DNA from: AA29 sp041481445
GTDB lineage: Bacteria > Acidobacteriota > Vicinamibacteria > Fen-336
NCBI GenBank assembly: GCA_041481445.1
Contig: JBGPBV010000154.1
Coordinates: 1 to 15,934 of the forward strand
Direction of reading: 5' to 3'
DNA length: 15,934 nt
In this document: one piece after another, positions 6,649 to 14,361 of the stretch
How the letters are laid out: each line of letters begins with the position of its first letter
Position numbering within the stretch: position 1 is the first letter of the stretch
Made by a program: the position numbers and the translations under genes
The notes under the pieces: model-generated
The model's input: the letters and a program-made list of their open reading frames with translations, nothing else
Told to the model about the DNA's origin: nothing
The model's database searches: none

Positions 6649-8184
6649 TCAGGGCTTCGGACCCGCCGTGCCGTGCCGGTACTGGAAAAGGTCGAAGTCG
6701 GCCACTCCCTTGCCCTCGCCGTAGGCATACAACGCGACCCGCGCACCTTTCCATTGTCCGAACTTCAACGTGGTCGCGGTGCCCGAGTCCACCCATGTCG
6801 TGCCGTTGTCGATGCTGTAGGAGAGACGGGCCGCATCGCCGTCGTACACGCCTCGCAATCGGACGCTCCGCTTGCGCAGCACCGGACCCTCACCGCCCTC
6901 CCAGTAGAGGCGCAGCCCGCCTCTCTCGCGCACGACGCCGATCGGGCTGAAGACCTTGCCGCTCATGAAGGCGAAGCCGGCGCGCTGCCCGTCGGCCAGG
7001 CCGCGCGCGTCGAGCGTCACGTCGACGGTCCCGCGCGGTCCCCAGAGCTTCTGGGTCAGCGTGTCGCGGGCCAGGGTGAGCTCCGGCGCCGGCTGCGGGC
7101 GCAGGCGGAGCCAGCCGCGCCTCTCCGAGAGCGACCAGGCCCCGACGACCGGATTGTGATTCCACTGCCATTGCGGCGGGAGCGCCGCCGCCTCGAAGTC
7201 GTCGCTCGTCTGCGGATGGAAGATCGGTCCGCTCGCGCCGACCGCGGGTTTCCTCCACTGCTCGACCGTGTGCCCCTCGTCGCCGAACACCGGCCAGTCG
7301 TCGTCGCCCCAGCGCACGGGCATGAGATGGCTCACCCGGCCCAGATGTCCGCTCGACTTGAAGCCGATGAACCACGACTCCCCGCTGGCCAGGTCCACGA
7401 TGCCGCCCTGGTGTGGGCTTCCATCGGGCAGCACCTGCCGCCGCTCGTAGGGACCGTACAGCGCGCGCGAGCGCAGCACGGTCTGGCCGCCCTTCTCCAC
7501 GCCGCCTTCGGGCAGCGAGACGTAGTACCACCCGTGCCGCTTGAAGAGCTTCGGCCCCTCCGCCACCGGCCCGCGGTAGATCTCGACGCCGTCGTCGAGC
7601 AGTTGCGTGCCGTCCGCGCTCATCTTGTGGACGATCAGGGGCCCCGCGCCCTTGCGGCTGTGGATGAGGTACGGCGTGCCGTCGTCGTCCCAGAACGGGG
7701 CCGGGTCCTCCCAGCCTTCGACCGCCTTGACCGTGATCGTCTGCGACCACGGGCCCTCGGGCCTCTTCGCCTTCCACAGGAACAGTCCGTCGTAGGGAGT
7801 GCACACGTAGAGGTAGAACGTGCCGTCGTGATGGCGCAGCGACGGCGCCCAGGTCCCCTGCGCGTACCCCTGCATGGCGTCGTACTTCGGCGACATCGTC
7901 AGGCGGTCGAAGACCTGCCCGACGATGCGCCAGTTCACGAGGTCGCGGGAATGGAGGACCTGGATCCCCACGAAATGGAAGTCGGACGCGATCAGGTAGA
8001 AGTCGTCTCCCACCCGGATGACGTCGGGATCGGAAAAGTCCGCGCTCAGGACGGGATTGCGGTACGTGCCGTCGCCCTGGTCGCCCCACGACAGCGGGGC
8101 AACCGCCGCGGGGGGCGACGACGACGCGGCGGTGGCCGTGGCGAGCGCGACGGCCAGGGTGATCGCCGGCCTCGCGTAGTTCAC
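6649..8184 (-). CDS. Secreted glycoside hydrolase family 43 (beta-xylosidase / alpha-L-arabinofuranosidase type)
   Basis: A 511-residue exported glycosidase. The start is GTG 8184 (TTG 8187 is adjacent) with GGGAG 8 bases upstream; the longer open frame to 8511 has composition-driven, family-unlike sequence. A signal peptide covers about residues 1-22 (YARPAITLAVALATATAA). A five-bladed propeller (about 35-312) holds the family acid residues: Asp52 in ADFSDPD (general base), Asp160 in GWEDPAPFWDDDG (pKa modulator) and Glu209 in PVAEGPKLF (general acid). A beta-sandwich C-terminal domain (about 328-511, WQWNHNP... to the end) is the kind that supplies an active-site loop in GH43 xylosidases and arabinofuranosidases. 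GH43 enzymes act on arabinan and arabinoxylan side chains and xylo-oligosaccharides; the exact specificity is not readable here. It is the first gene of the leftward block and diverges from the ferritin-like gene. Confidence 0.93.
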   Translation of the reverse strand: MNYARPAITLAVALATATAASSSPPAAVAPLSWGDQGDGTYRNPVLSADFSDPDVIRVGDDFYLIASDFHFVGIQVLHSRDLVNWRIVGQVFDRLTMSPKYDAMQGYAQGTWAPSLRHHDGTFYLYVCTPYDGLFLWKAKRPEGPWSQTITVKAVEGWEDPAPFWDDDGTPYLIHSRKGAGPLIVHKMSADGTQLLDDGVEIYRGPVAEGPKLFKRHGWYYVSLPEGGVEKGGQTVLRSRALYGPYERRQVLPDGSPHQGGIVDLASGESWFIGFKSSGHLGRVSHLMPVRWGDDDWPVFGDEGHTVEQWRKPAVGASGPIFHPQTSDDFEAAALPPQWQWNHNPVVGAWSLSERRGWLRLRPQPAPELTLARDTLTQKLWGPRGTVDVTLDARGLADGQRAGFAFMSGKVFSPIGVVRERGGLRLYWEGGEGPVLRKRSVRLRGVYDGDAARLSYSIDNGTTWVDSGTATTLKFGQWKGARVALYAYGEGKGVADFDLFQYRHGTAGPKP

Positions 8185-8192
8185 CAAGTGCT

Positions 8193-8197
8193 CTCCC
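8193..8197 (-). promoter_or_regulatory. Ribosome binding site of the GH43 gene
   Basis: GGGAG in the coding sense lies 8 bases before GTG 8184 and 5 before TTG 8187. Together with the signal peptide that follows, it decides the start against the 109-codon longer frame. Confidence 0.65.
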
Positions 8198-8232
8198 TTC
8201 GCCTTCGCCACATTCTCCCAGAGGTCCTGATA

Positions 8233-8246
8233 CGCCACCTGTGGCG
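8233..8246. promoter_or_regulatory. Palindrome, possible operator (left of a pair)
   Basis: CGCCACCTGTGGCG has perfect 6-base arms around CT. It lies about 50 bases upstream of the GH43 start in the divergent intergenic region and shares its last two bases with the next palindrome. A binding site for a sugar-responsive repressor is possible; the regulator is unknown. Confidence 0.4.
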
Positions 8247-8258
8247 CTTTGGAAAGCG
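8245..8258. promoter_or_regulatory. Palindrome, possible operator (right of a pair)
   Basis: CGCTTTGGAAAGCG has perfect 6-base arms around GG and directly follows the previous palindrome. Its size and shape would fit a dimeric helix-turn-helix protein. Confidence 0.4.
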
Positions 8259-8287
8259 TCCCAATCCGGGGAATCGACCTCGCGGCC

Positions 8288-8300
8288 GACACGTAGTGTC
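8288..8300. promoter_or_regulatory. Inverted repeat in the divergent region
   Basis: GACAC-GTA-GTGTC, perfect 5-base arms, about 73 bases upstream of the ferritin-like gene start. It is short enough to occur by chance. The rest of 8185-8372 shows no convincing -35/-10 pair. Confidence 0.3.
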
Positions 8301-8360
8301 CAGTAGGTCCGGCGCCCGGTTTGGTGGCTTTGGCCAGGCGGGTGGACGATCGATGGTGTG

Positions 8361-8366
8361 AAGGAG
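8361..8366 (+). promoter_or_regulatory. Ribosome binding site of the ferritin-like gene
   Basis: AAGGAG with a 6-base spacer to ATG 8373. This favours 8373 over the GTG at 8358, which would put the site inside the coding region. Confidence 0.75.
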
Positions 8367-8372
8367 CAACTG

Positions 8373-9611
8373 ATGGCGACTGTCCTGGAGCCCGAAGTCG
8401 ACCGCGAACAGACACCACCGTCCCAGGCGTTGCCCGAGACGCCACCGGTCGCCCCACTCGCCGCGCCTCGCCCCGCGTTCGACCCGCTGCCGTCCACGAC
8501 GCGTGCGGCAAGGGAGTCCGAGCGCCCGCAGGTACGGCTGGGTGCCGTGGTCTGCTTCGGAGTCTCGATCCTGACGTTCGTCATCGGCGGGGGGCTGGGA
8601 AGCCTCGGTCTGCCTTCCGCGATCGTCGCCCCGGTGTTCGTCGCGGGGGCCGTACTCTTCGGCCTTTCGATCGTGATGGCGCTCTTCCAGGCGGCCCGAG
8701 GGATCGTCCTGCTCGTCCGCCCTCAGGACCGGACCGTGGCCGGGACGCTGGGTGCGCTCGCCGGAATCCTGGGGCACCTCCTCATGGCGGGCTTCGGCAT
8801 GCTCGTCGCCTATTTCTCGACGGTCGGTTTCTCGCGCGGGCGTCAGCTACGCCGCTTTGGCCGTGTGCAGTTGCCCGGCCTGCGTTCCCACTCTTCCTGG
8901 ACGACTGCCGCGACCATCATCGACGGCCACGAGGATGTGCCGGCGGGCGTGGCCGATCAGTGGAGGGAGAACGGGAAGACCGAGCACGCGTCGGTGGCGG
9001 CATTTGCCCGATTGACCCTGGACCTGATGGCGCTGGGCGCGCCCCCCAGGCTCGTCGCGGCCGCCAACCAGGATGCGCTCGACGAGATCCGTCACACCGA
9101 GCTGTGCTTCTCCCTGGCCCACGCGCTCGACGGCAAGGCCGTGAGCCCCGCGCCGTTCCCGCAGGCCCAGCGCGTCGGCACGCTCCCGCGCTCGCGCATT
9201 CTCGCCCTGGCCAGGCTGGCCGTCGATTCCCTGGTCGACGGGGCGCTCCACGAAGGAGTGTCCGCGCGCGTGATCGCGAAGCTGGCGCGCCGCACCGAGG
9301 TCCCGGCGATCCGCGCGGCCCTGAAGGAGATCGCGGCCGACGAGGGACGTCACACTGCCCACGGCTGGGCGGTGATGGAGTGGTGCCTGGACGAGGGAGG
9401 AAGCGCGGTCGCGGGCGCCCTGCTGGGCGCGCTCCGCACCCTGCCGAGCGAGATGTCCTCCGAGCTTCCCGAGGCCGCCGCCGACGGCGGATGGGAGCGC
9501 TGGGGCATCCACGGGCGTGCCCTCGAGTCCGAGGAGTACCGCGCGGCCCGGGCCCACCTGGTCGAGCGGGTGCGCGCGACGGTGGCGGCGTCGGTGAAGA
9601 CGGCGGCCTGA
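8373..9611 (+). CDS. Membrane-anchored ferritin-like di-iron protein
   Basis: A 412-residue protein with two parts. The N-terminal part has a proline-rich cytoplasmic or linker stretch (about residues 14-41) and three hydrophobic helices (about 56-76, 82-105, 124-148). The C-terminal part (about 195-340) is a four-helix ferritin-like fold. Its probable iron ligands come in the expected order: Glu204 (KTEHAS), Glu238 and His241 (DEIRHTE), Glu294 (LHEGVS), Glu324 and His327 (ADEGRHTAH). This E / ExxH / E / ExxH pattern defines non-heme di-iron carboxylate proteins, which store iron, detoxify oxidants or hydroxylate substrates. The specific reaction is unknown and I do not recognise a named family. 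The start ATG has AAGGAG 6 bases upstream. It is divergent from GH43 and probably monocistronic, since the next gene is on the other strand. Confidence 0.8.
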   Translation: MATVLEPEVDREQTPPSQALPETPPVAPLAAPRPAFDPLPSTTRAARESERPQVRLGAVVCFGVSILTFVIGGGLGSLGLPSAIVAPVFVAGAVLFGLSIVMALFQAARGIVLLVRPQDRTVAGTLGALAGILGHLLMAGFGMLVAYFSTVGFSRGRQLRRFGRVQLPGLRSHSSWTTAATIIDGHEDVPAGVADQWRENGKTEHASVAAFARLTLDLMALGAPPRLVAAANQDALDEIRHTELCFSLAHALDGKAVSPAPFPQAQRVGTLPRSRILALARLAVDSLVDGALHEGVSARVIAKLARRTEVPAIRAALKEIAADEGRHTAHGWAVMEWCLDEGGSAVAGALLGALRTLPSEMSSELPEAAADGGWERWGIHGRALESEEYRAARAHLVERVRATVAASVKTAA

Positions 9612-9636
9612 AACACGGTCGTGGCCGTCCCGTGCC

Positions 9637-9654
9637 ACTCGGTCCGGACCGAGT
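9637..9654. repeat. Perfect 18-base palindrome between convergent genes
   Basis: ACTCGGTCCGGACCGAGT reads the same on both strands. It sits 26 bases after the ferritin-like stop and about 90 before the amidase stop. A second small hairpin (CCCGT 9674-9678 with ACGGG 9685-9689) follows. Neither has a T run, so a Rho-independent terminator is not proven, but a stem ending both transcripts is plausible. The remainder of 9612-9742 shows no gene. Confidence 0.5.
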
Positions 9655-9742
9655 TCCAGCGTACCGCGGTCAACCCGTCCTGGAACGGGAAAACACCTTT
9701 ACGAAGTCATCACACGTTCGCCAGGTCCTCGCGCGTCTCGTC

Positions 9743-11281
9743 TCAGCCGAGCGCCGGACGACGCGTGTGCCACTCGGTCGCGTCCTCGTACGCGTGGGCC
9801 AGGCGGAGCACGGCCGCTTCGCCCCCGGGCGGACCCGTGATCTGCAGCCCGATCGGCAGCCCGGCCGCCGTGAACCCACAGGGCACCGAGATGGTCGGCA
9901 GGCCCAGCGCGTTGAAGGGCCCCGTGTTGCGGAGCGTCAGGAGCTCCTTGCCCCGCAGGGTGCTCAGGTCGGAGAGAAGATCGGCGATCGCAAACGGAGG
10001 CACGGGCGAAGTCGGAGTCACGAGCAGATCGACCCGCTCGAACAGCGACGGCGCCTTGCGCCGAGCCTCGTCGAGATGGCGCCGGCTCTCGATGTACGCT
10101 GCCGCCTCGATGCCTCCTCCGACGCGGATCCTCCTGAGAGTCTCTTCGTGGTAAAGCGCGGGACGGTTGGCCGCGGATTCGCGGTGGTAGGCGAAGGCTT
10201 CCGCCTGCAGGACGGTGCGGTAGGGCGGCAGGAGCGAGTCAGGGGCCGCCTCGGCGACCAGGGACCCGAGATCGCGCTGGCTCGCGGTGAGTCTCTTCAG
10301 GACCGACAGCGCGGTATCGATCGCGGACTGGACGTCGGGATCGAGCCCCTCGTAGAACAGGGGGCGCGGAATGCCCAGACGCACGGAGGAGACCGCGGCC
10401 GGAAGCGACGCGGCGTAGTCGGAAGCGGGACGACCCGTGCCGGTCGCGCTCCCCGGCTCGGGAAGGGCGATGACCTGGAGCATGAGAGCCGCGTCCCTCA
10501 CCGTCCGCGTCATGGGGCCCACGTGGTCGAGATACCAGGACAGGGGTATGACACCATCGGTGCTCACACGGCCATAGGTGGGTTTGAGCCCGACGATGCC
10601 GCAGTAGCCGGCGGGCTGCCGGATGGAGCCTCCGGTATCCGAGCCGATGGCCGCGTAACACAGCCCGGCCGCCACCGCCACCGCGGATCCGCCCGAGGAG
10701 CCGCCGGCGCTGTGGCCCAGCTCCCAGGGATTGTGGACGACACCGTAATGACTGATCACCGAGCTGCCGCCGTAGGCGAACTCGTGCATGTTGAGCTTGC
10801 CCAGGAGGACGGCCCCGGCCGCCTTGAGGCGGCCCACGACCGCGGCGTCCTGCGCGGGAACGCGGTCCTGGAACAGGGCGCTGGCGGCGGTGGTGCGCAC
10901 TCCCGCCGTGTCCACCAGGTCCTTCAGGGCCACCGGGATCCCGTGCAGCGGCCCTCTCCAGCCTCCCCCCTGGATCTCGGCCTCCGCGGCGCCGGCCGCG
11001 GCCAGCGCGGAGTCGGCCGTCACCGTGATGAAGGCGTTCAGCCTCGGATCGAGCCGTTCGATGCGGCCCAGGCACGCCTGGGTCAGCTCCCGCGGAGAGA
11101 CCTTCCTCTCCTGGACGAGCCGGGAGGCCTCGGCCAGGCTGAGCGCCCCGAGGTCGGCCTGGCCCGCGGGCCCGGGGGGCCGAGCGGCGGCTCCCTCTTC
11201 GGCCAGCGGGCGCCGCGGGGTCAAGGCGCCCACCGCGCCGGCCAGAGTGGCTTTCGCGAACGATCGGCGAGACGCATGCAC
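9743..11281 (-). CDS. Tat-exported amidase (amidase signature family)
   Basis: A 512-residue enzyme that hydrolyses carboxamides to acid and ammonia or amine. The amidase-signature catalytic triad is complete: Lys120 (GIPVALKDLVDTAG), cis-Ser195 in the GGSSGGSAVAVAAG motif, and nucleophile Ser219 in GSDTGGSIRQPAG, with the normal 24-residue spacing. I chose GTG 11281 because it puts the twin-arginine motif SRRSFAK at residues 4-10, followed by the hydrophobic stretch ATLAGAVGAL, and because GGAGG sites lie 3 and 10 bases upstream (11285-11289, 11292-11296). The frame extends to 11398 but would then overlap the divergent methyltransferase. The sequence resembles Glu-tRNA amidotransferase subunit A, but the Tat signal and lack of gatB/gatC neighbours argue for a periplasmic catabolic or cell-wall amidase. 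The substrate is unknown. Confidence 0.92.
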   Translation of the reverse strand: MHASRRSFAKATLAGAVGALTPRRPLAEEGAAARPPGPAGQADLGALSLAEASRLVQERKVSPRELTQACLGRIERLDPRLNAFITVTADSALAAAGAAEAEIQGGGWRGPLHGIPVALKDLVDTAGVRTTAASALFQDRVPAQDAAVVGRLKAAGAVLLGKLNMHEFAYGGSSVISHYGVVHNPWELGHSAGGSSGGSAVAVAAGLCYAAIGSDTGGSIRQPAGYCGIVGLKPTYGRVSTDGVIPLSWYLDHVGPMTRTVRDAALMLQVIALPEPGSATGTGRPASDYAASLPAAVSSVRLGIPRPLFYEGLDPDVQSAIDTALSVLKRLTASQRDLGSLVAEAAPDSLLPPYRTVLQAEAFAYHRESAANRPALYHEETLRRIRVGGGIEAAAYIESRRHLDEARRKAPSLFERVDLLVTPTSPVPPFAIADLLSDLSTLRGKELLTLRNTGPFNALGLPTISVPCGFTAAGLPIGLQITGPPGGEAAVLRLAHAYEDATEWHTRRPALG

Positions 11282-11361
11282 GGCCCTCCGCCCTCCCAGA
11301 CCGGACGCACGCACGGCCAGAGACTGCCCCGATCGTATCGCGACATCCCCGGCTCCGGGCG

Positions 11362-11952
11362 ATGACCGCCTCCTACCTCCGGCCCTACGCGCGGGCACGC
11401 GGGCGGCGGGAGCGCGGCGCGCGCGCCCTGCTCTGGGACGAGCGCGCCAACCAGACCGTCCGCTTCGACGCGATCCTGCGTCATTGTCCGATCGAGGGAC
11501 GGCGCGTCCTCGACGTGGGGTGCGGGCCCGCCGACCTCCTGGGGTTCCTGCGGCGGCGCGGCGTCGCGCCCGGCCACTACGTCGGCCTCGAGGCCCAGCG
11601 CTGGCTGGCCCAGGCGGCGCGGCGGAGGCGCTATCCGGACTGCACGATCCTGGAGGGCGACTTCGTCCGCGACCCCGCGCTCCTCGACGCCGGCGCCGAC
11701 GTCGTGATCTTCTCGGGCTCGCTCAACCTGCTCTCGTCCGCCCAGTTCTTCCGGAGCCTCTCTCACGCGTGGAGGGGGACGCGCCGCTGGCTCGCCTTCA
11801 ACTTCCTGTGCTCGCCGATACTCACCGGCGCGTCGTACCTGCGCTGGCACCGGCGCCAGGGGGTGCTGGCCTGGGCCCGCGAGCGCGCCGCCCGCGTCCG
11901 GACCGCGGACGACTACGAGGACGGGGACTGCACGGTGGTCATGGGCCGGTGA
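11362..11952 (+). CDS. Small class I SAM-dependent methyltransferase
   Basis: A 196-residue cytoplasmic methyltransferase with a Rossmann fold. Motif I is RVLDVGCGPADLLGFL (about residues 48-63), the S-adenosylmethionine-binding glycine loop. An acidic residue after strand 2 (VGLEAQ, Glu77) would bind the ribose. EGDF (98-101) and ADVVIFSGSLNLL (112-124) match motifs II and III. The C-terminus (DYEDGDCTVVMGR) completes the sheet. Arg-rich segments (11-20, 87-90) are notable and might favour a nucleic acid or acidic substrate, but this is weak. The start is ATG 11362; no clear Shine-Dalgarno precedes it. The 80 bases between this start and the amidase GTG form a short divergent promoter region. 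The GH127 gene begins 17 bases after its stop, so co-transcription is likely. The substrate is unknown. Confidence 0.85.
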   Translation: MTASYLRPYARARGRRERGARALLWDERANQTVRFDAILRHCPIEGRRVLDVGCGPADLLGFLRRRGVAPGHYVGLEAQRWLAQAARRRRYPDCTILEGDFVRDPALLDAGADVVIFSGSLNLLSSAQFFRSLSHAWRGTRRWLAFNFLCSPILTGASYLRWHRRQGVLAWARERAARVRTADDYEDGDCTVVMGR

Positions 11953-11969
11953 CCGGCCAGGCCCGTACA

Positions 11970-14354
11970 ATGGGGCCGATGACGAGCCCTGTCCTGGCCG
12001 CGCCGGTCCTGGTCCTGGTCCTGGCCGGCGGCGCCGGCACCGCCGCGGGCGCGCCCGTCCCCGATAAGGTGCCGCTGGCCGCGCGCGCGTTCGCGCCGGG
12101 CGAGGTCCGCCTCCTCGACGGCCCGTTCCGGGAGGCCATGCGCCGGGACGAGCAGTTCCTGCTCGCCCTCGACCTCGACCGTCTCCTCCATACCTTCCGC
12201 CTCAACGCCGGGCTTCCCTCGAAGGCGGCACCGCTCGGCGGCTGGGAGGCGCCCGAGGTGGAGCTGCGCGGGCACAGCCTCGGCCACTTCCTCTCCGCGA
12301 GCGCGCTCATGTACGCGGCCACCGGCGACGCACGCTTCAAGTCGCGCGTGGAGACGGTGGTCGGTGAGCTGGCCCGCGTCCAGGCCGCGCTGGCCCGGAC
12401 CTCCCACGCCGGATACCTCTCGGCGTTTCCCGAGGAGCTCTTCGACCGCGTGGAGAAGCGCCAGCGCGTGTGGGCGCCCTACTACACGATCCACAAGATC
12501 ATGGCCGGCCTCCTCGACGCCTACGAGCGATGCGGGAACGCCCAGGCCCTCGAGGTCCTCCGCAAGCAGGCGGCCTGGGTCGGCCTCCGCATGGACGCCC
12601 TGAGCGACGAGCAGCGCCAGGCCGCGCTGGGCACGGAGTTCGGCGGCATGAACGAGGTCCTGGCCAACCTCTACGCCGTGACCGGCGACTCCGAGCACCT
12701 GCGCCTGGCCCGCCTCTTCGACCACCGCGCGGTGTTCGATCCCCTCGCGCGCCGGGAAGACGTCCTCGACGGCCTGCACGCCAACACCCAGATCCCGAAG
12801 GCCATCGGCGCCGCCCGCGAGTACGAGATGACCGGGGAGACGCGCTACCGCGACATCGCGTCGTTCTTCTGGGAGCGCGTGGCCGAGCACCGGTCCTACG
12901 CGATGGGCGGGCACAGCGACGGCGAGCGGTTCTTCCCGATCGCCAACTTCTCGAAGCACCTGGGGGCGGACAGCGCGGAGACCTGCAACACGTACAACAT
13001 GCTCAAGCTCACGCGTCACCTGTTCAGCTGGGCGCCCTCCGCGCGGCTGATGGATTTCTACGAGCGGGCCCTCCTCAACCACATCCTCGCCTCCCAGGAT
13101 CCGGCCACCGGCGGGGTGATCTACTACTGCCCGCTCAAGCCGGGCGCGTTCAAGACCTACTCGAAGCCGGACGCGTCGTTCTGGTGCTGCGTGGGCACGG
13201 GGATGGAGAACCACGCCAAGTACGCCGACAGCGTCTACTTCCACGGCGAGGGCACGCTCTACGTCAACCTCTTCGTGGCCTCCGAGCTCGTCTGGCGTGA
13301 GAAGGGCCTCGTCCTCCGGCAGCAGACGGGCTTCCCGGAGGAGGACACCACGCGCCTGAGCTTCCAGCCCGAGAAGCCGGTGCGGCTGGCCGTGAAGATC
13401 CGCCATCCGGCCTGGGCGCAATCGGGGATCACCGTCACCGTCAACGGCCGGCCGGAGGCGGTCGCGAGCACGCCCGGCTCCTACTTCACGCTCGACCGGG
13501 AGTGGAAGAAGGGCGACGTCGTGCAGGTGCGGATGCCGATGAGCCTGCGCCTGGAAGCGATGCCGGACGACGCGCATACCGTCGCGTTCCTCTACGGGCC
13601 GCTCGTGCTCGCCGGAGACCTCGGACGAGAGGGCCTGAGCGACGCCGTGCGCTACGGACCCAGCGCGCCGCCGCTGCGCCGCGTCCCTCCGGTCGAGGTC
13701 CCCGCGCTCGTGCTCGCCGATCCCCGGAAAGTGCTGGCGAGCGTCCGGCCCGCGCCGGGCCCGGCCACGGCCTTCGAGACGGAGGGGATGGGCCGGCCGC
13801 ACGACGTCACCCTCATCCCCTTCTACAAGGCCGCCGACCAGCGGTACAGCGTGTACTGGACGGTCGAGACGCCCGCGGAATGGGAGGCCGTCCAGGCCGC
13901 CGCCGCCGCTCTCGAGACCAGGCGTCGCGGGATCGCGGGAGCGACGCTCGACCTCGTGACCGTCGACGATCCCGAGAGCGAGCGCGACCATGCCTTCAAG
14001 GGTGAGGGGACGCGGACCTGGGAGTTCGAAGGCGGCAAGGTCCGCGACGCGCGCAACGGGTGGTTCAGCTACGACCTCGCCGTGCGCCCCGACCAGCCGA
14101 TGCGGCTGATCATCACCTACAAGGGAACGGACGGGCGGCCGCGCGACTTCGACGTCCTCGTGGACGGGCAGATGCTGGCCACGCGCACCGTCGAGTACCA
14201 CCCGACGGAGCTGCTCGAGGCCGAGTACGCGCTCCCCGAGCCGCTCACGCAAGGCAAGTCCCGCGTCACGGTACGGGTCCAGACCCGCGCCGACGACTCC
14301 TCGGCCGCCATCTCCGACATCCGCGTGCTCTCCGCCGCGGCCAAGGTCGAGTGA
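11970..14354 (+). CDS. Secreted GH127/GH146-type beta-L-arabinofuranosidase (DUF1680)
   Basis: A 794-residue exported glycosidase (ATG 11970; ATG 11979 is nearly as good and would drop three residues). The signal peptide VLAAPVLVLVLAGGAGTAAGA ends near residue 27. The (alpha/alpha)6 barrel covers about 40-430 and is followed by beta-sandwich domains to the C-terminus. The unusual zinc-cysteine active site of this clan is intact: Glu337 and Cys339 in AETCNTYNML, and Cys406-Cys407 in FWCCVGTGMEN, matching the Glu/Cys/Cys/Cys Zn ligands of HypBA1, whose first Cys of the pair is the nucleophile. Family members release beta-L-arabinofuranose from plant glycans and hydroxyproline-rich glycoproteins. 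Length suits the longer, GH146-like members. The frame is open back to 10788, but that part is antisense to the amidase. It probably follows the methyltransferase in one transcript, and ends 7 bases from the convergent peptidase stop. Confidence 0.93.
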   Translation: MGPMTSPVLAAPVLVLVLAGGAGTAAGAPVPDKVPLAARAFAPGEVRLLDGPFREAMRRDEQFLLALDLDRLLHTFRLNAGLPSKAAPLGGWEAPEVELRGHSLGHFLSASALMYAATGDARFKSRVETVVGELARVQAALARTSHAGYLSAFPEELFDRVEKRQRVWAPYYTIHKIMAGLLDAYERCGNAQALEVLRKQAAWVGLRMDALSDEQRQAALGTEFGGMNEVLANLYAVTGDSEHLRLARLFDHRAVFDPLARREDVLDGLHANTQIPKAIGAAREYEMTGETRYRDIASFFWERVAEHRSYAMGGHSDGERFFPIANFSKHLGADSAETCNTYNMLKLTRHLFSWAPSARLMDFYERALLNHILASQDPATGGVIYYCPLKPGAFKTYSKPDASFWCCVGTGMENHAKYADSVYFHGEGTLYVNLFVASELVWREKGLVLRQQTGFPEEDTTRLSFQPEKPVRLAVKIRHPAWAQSGITVTVNGRPEAVASTPGSYFTLDREWKKGDVVQVRMPMSLRLEAMPDDAHTVAFLYGPLVLAGDLGREGLSDAVRYGPSAPPLRRVPPVEVPALVLADPRKVLASVRPAPGPATAFETEGMGRPHDVTLIPFYKAADQRYSVYWTVETPAEWEAVQAAAAALETRRRGIAGATLDLVTVDDPESERDHAFKGEGTRTWEFEGGKVRDARNGWFSYDLAVRPDQPMRLIITYKGTDGRPRDFDVLVDGQMLATRTVEYHPTELLEAEYALPEPLTQGKSRVTVRVQTRADDSSAAISDIRVLSAAAKVE

Positions 14355-14361
14355 CCGTGGT

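Noticed and set aside
8185..8511. N-terminal extension of GH43 up to 8511
   Set aside because: It would bury the signal peptide at residue 110, overlaps the start of the divergent ferritin-like gene, and shows no conserved sequence.
9632..9779. 13-base direct repeat (gtgccactcggtc at 9632-9644 and 9767-9779) as attachment sites or the trace of an element
   Set aside because: No integrase or mobile gene is present, the second copy lies in the coding 3' end of the amidase, and 13 bases in GC-rich DNA is weak evidence.
8321..11365. Open frame of about 1014 codons on the plus strand
   Set aside because: Its translation is low-complexity Arg/Gly/Pro/Ala sequence without domains and it overlaps the ferritin-like and amidase genes in another frame or strand. 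This is a GC-rich shadow.
10788..11969. N-terminal extension of the GH127 frame upstream of the signal peptide
   Set aside because: It is antisense to the amidase and in a different frame from the methyltransferase, and its residues are composition-driven. The signal peptide at 11970 marks the real start.
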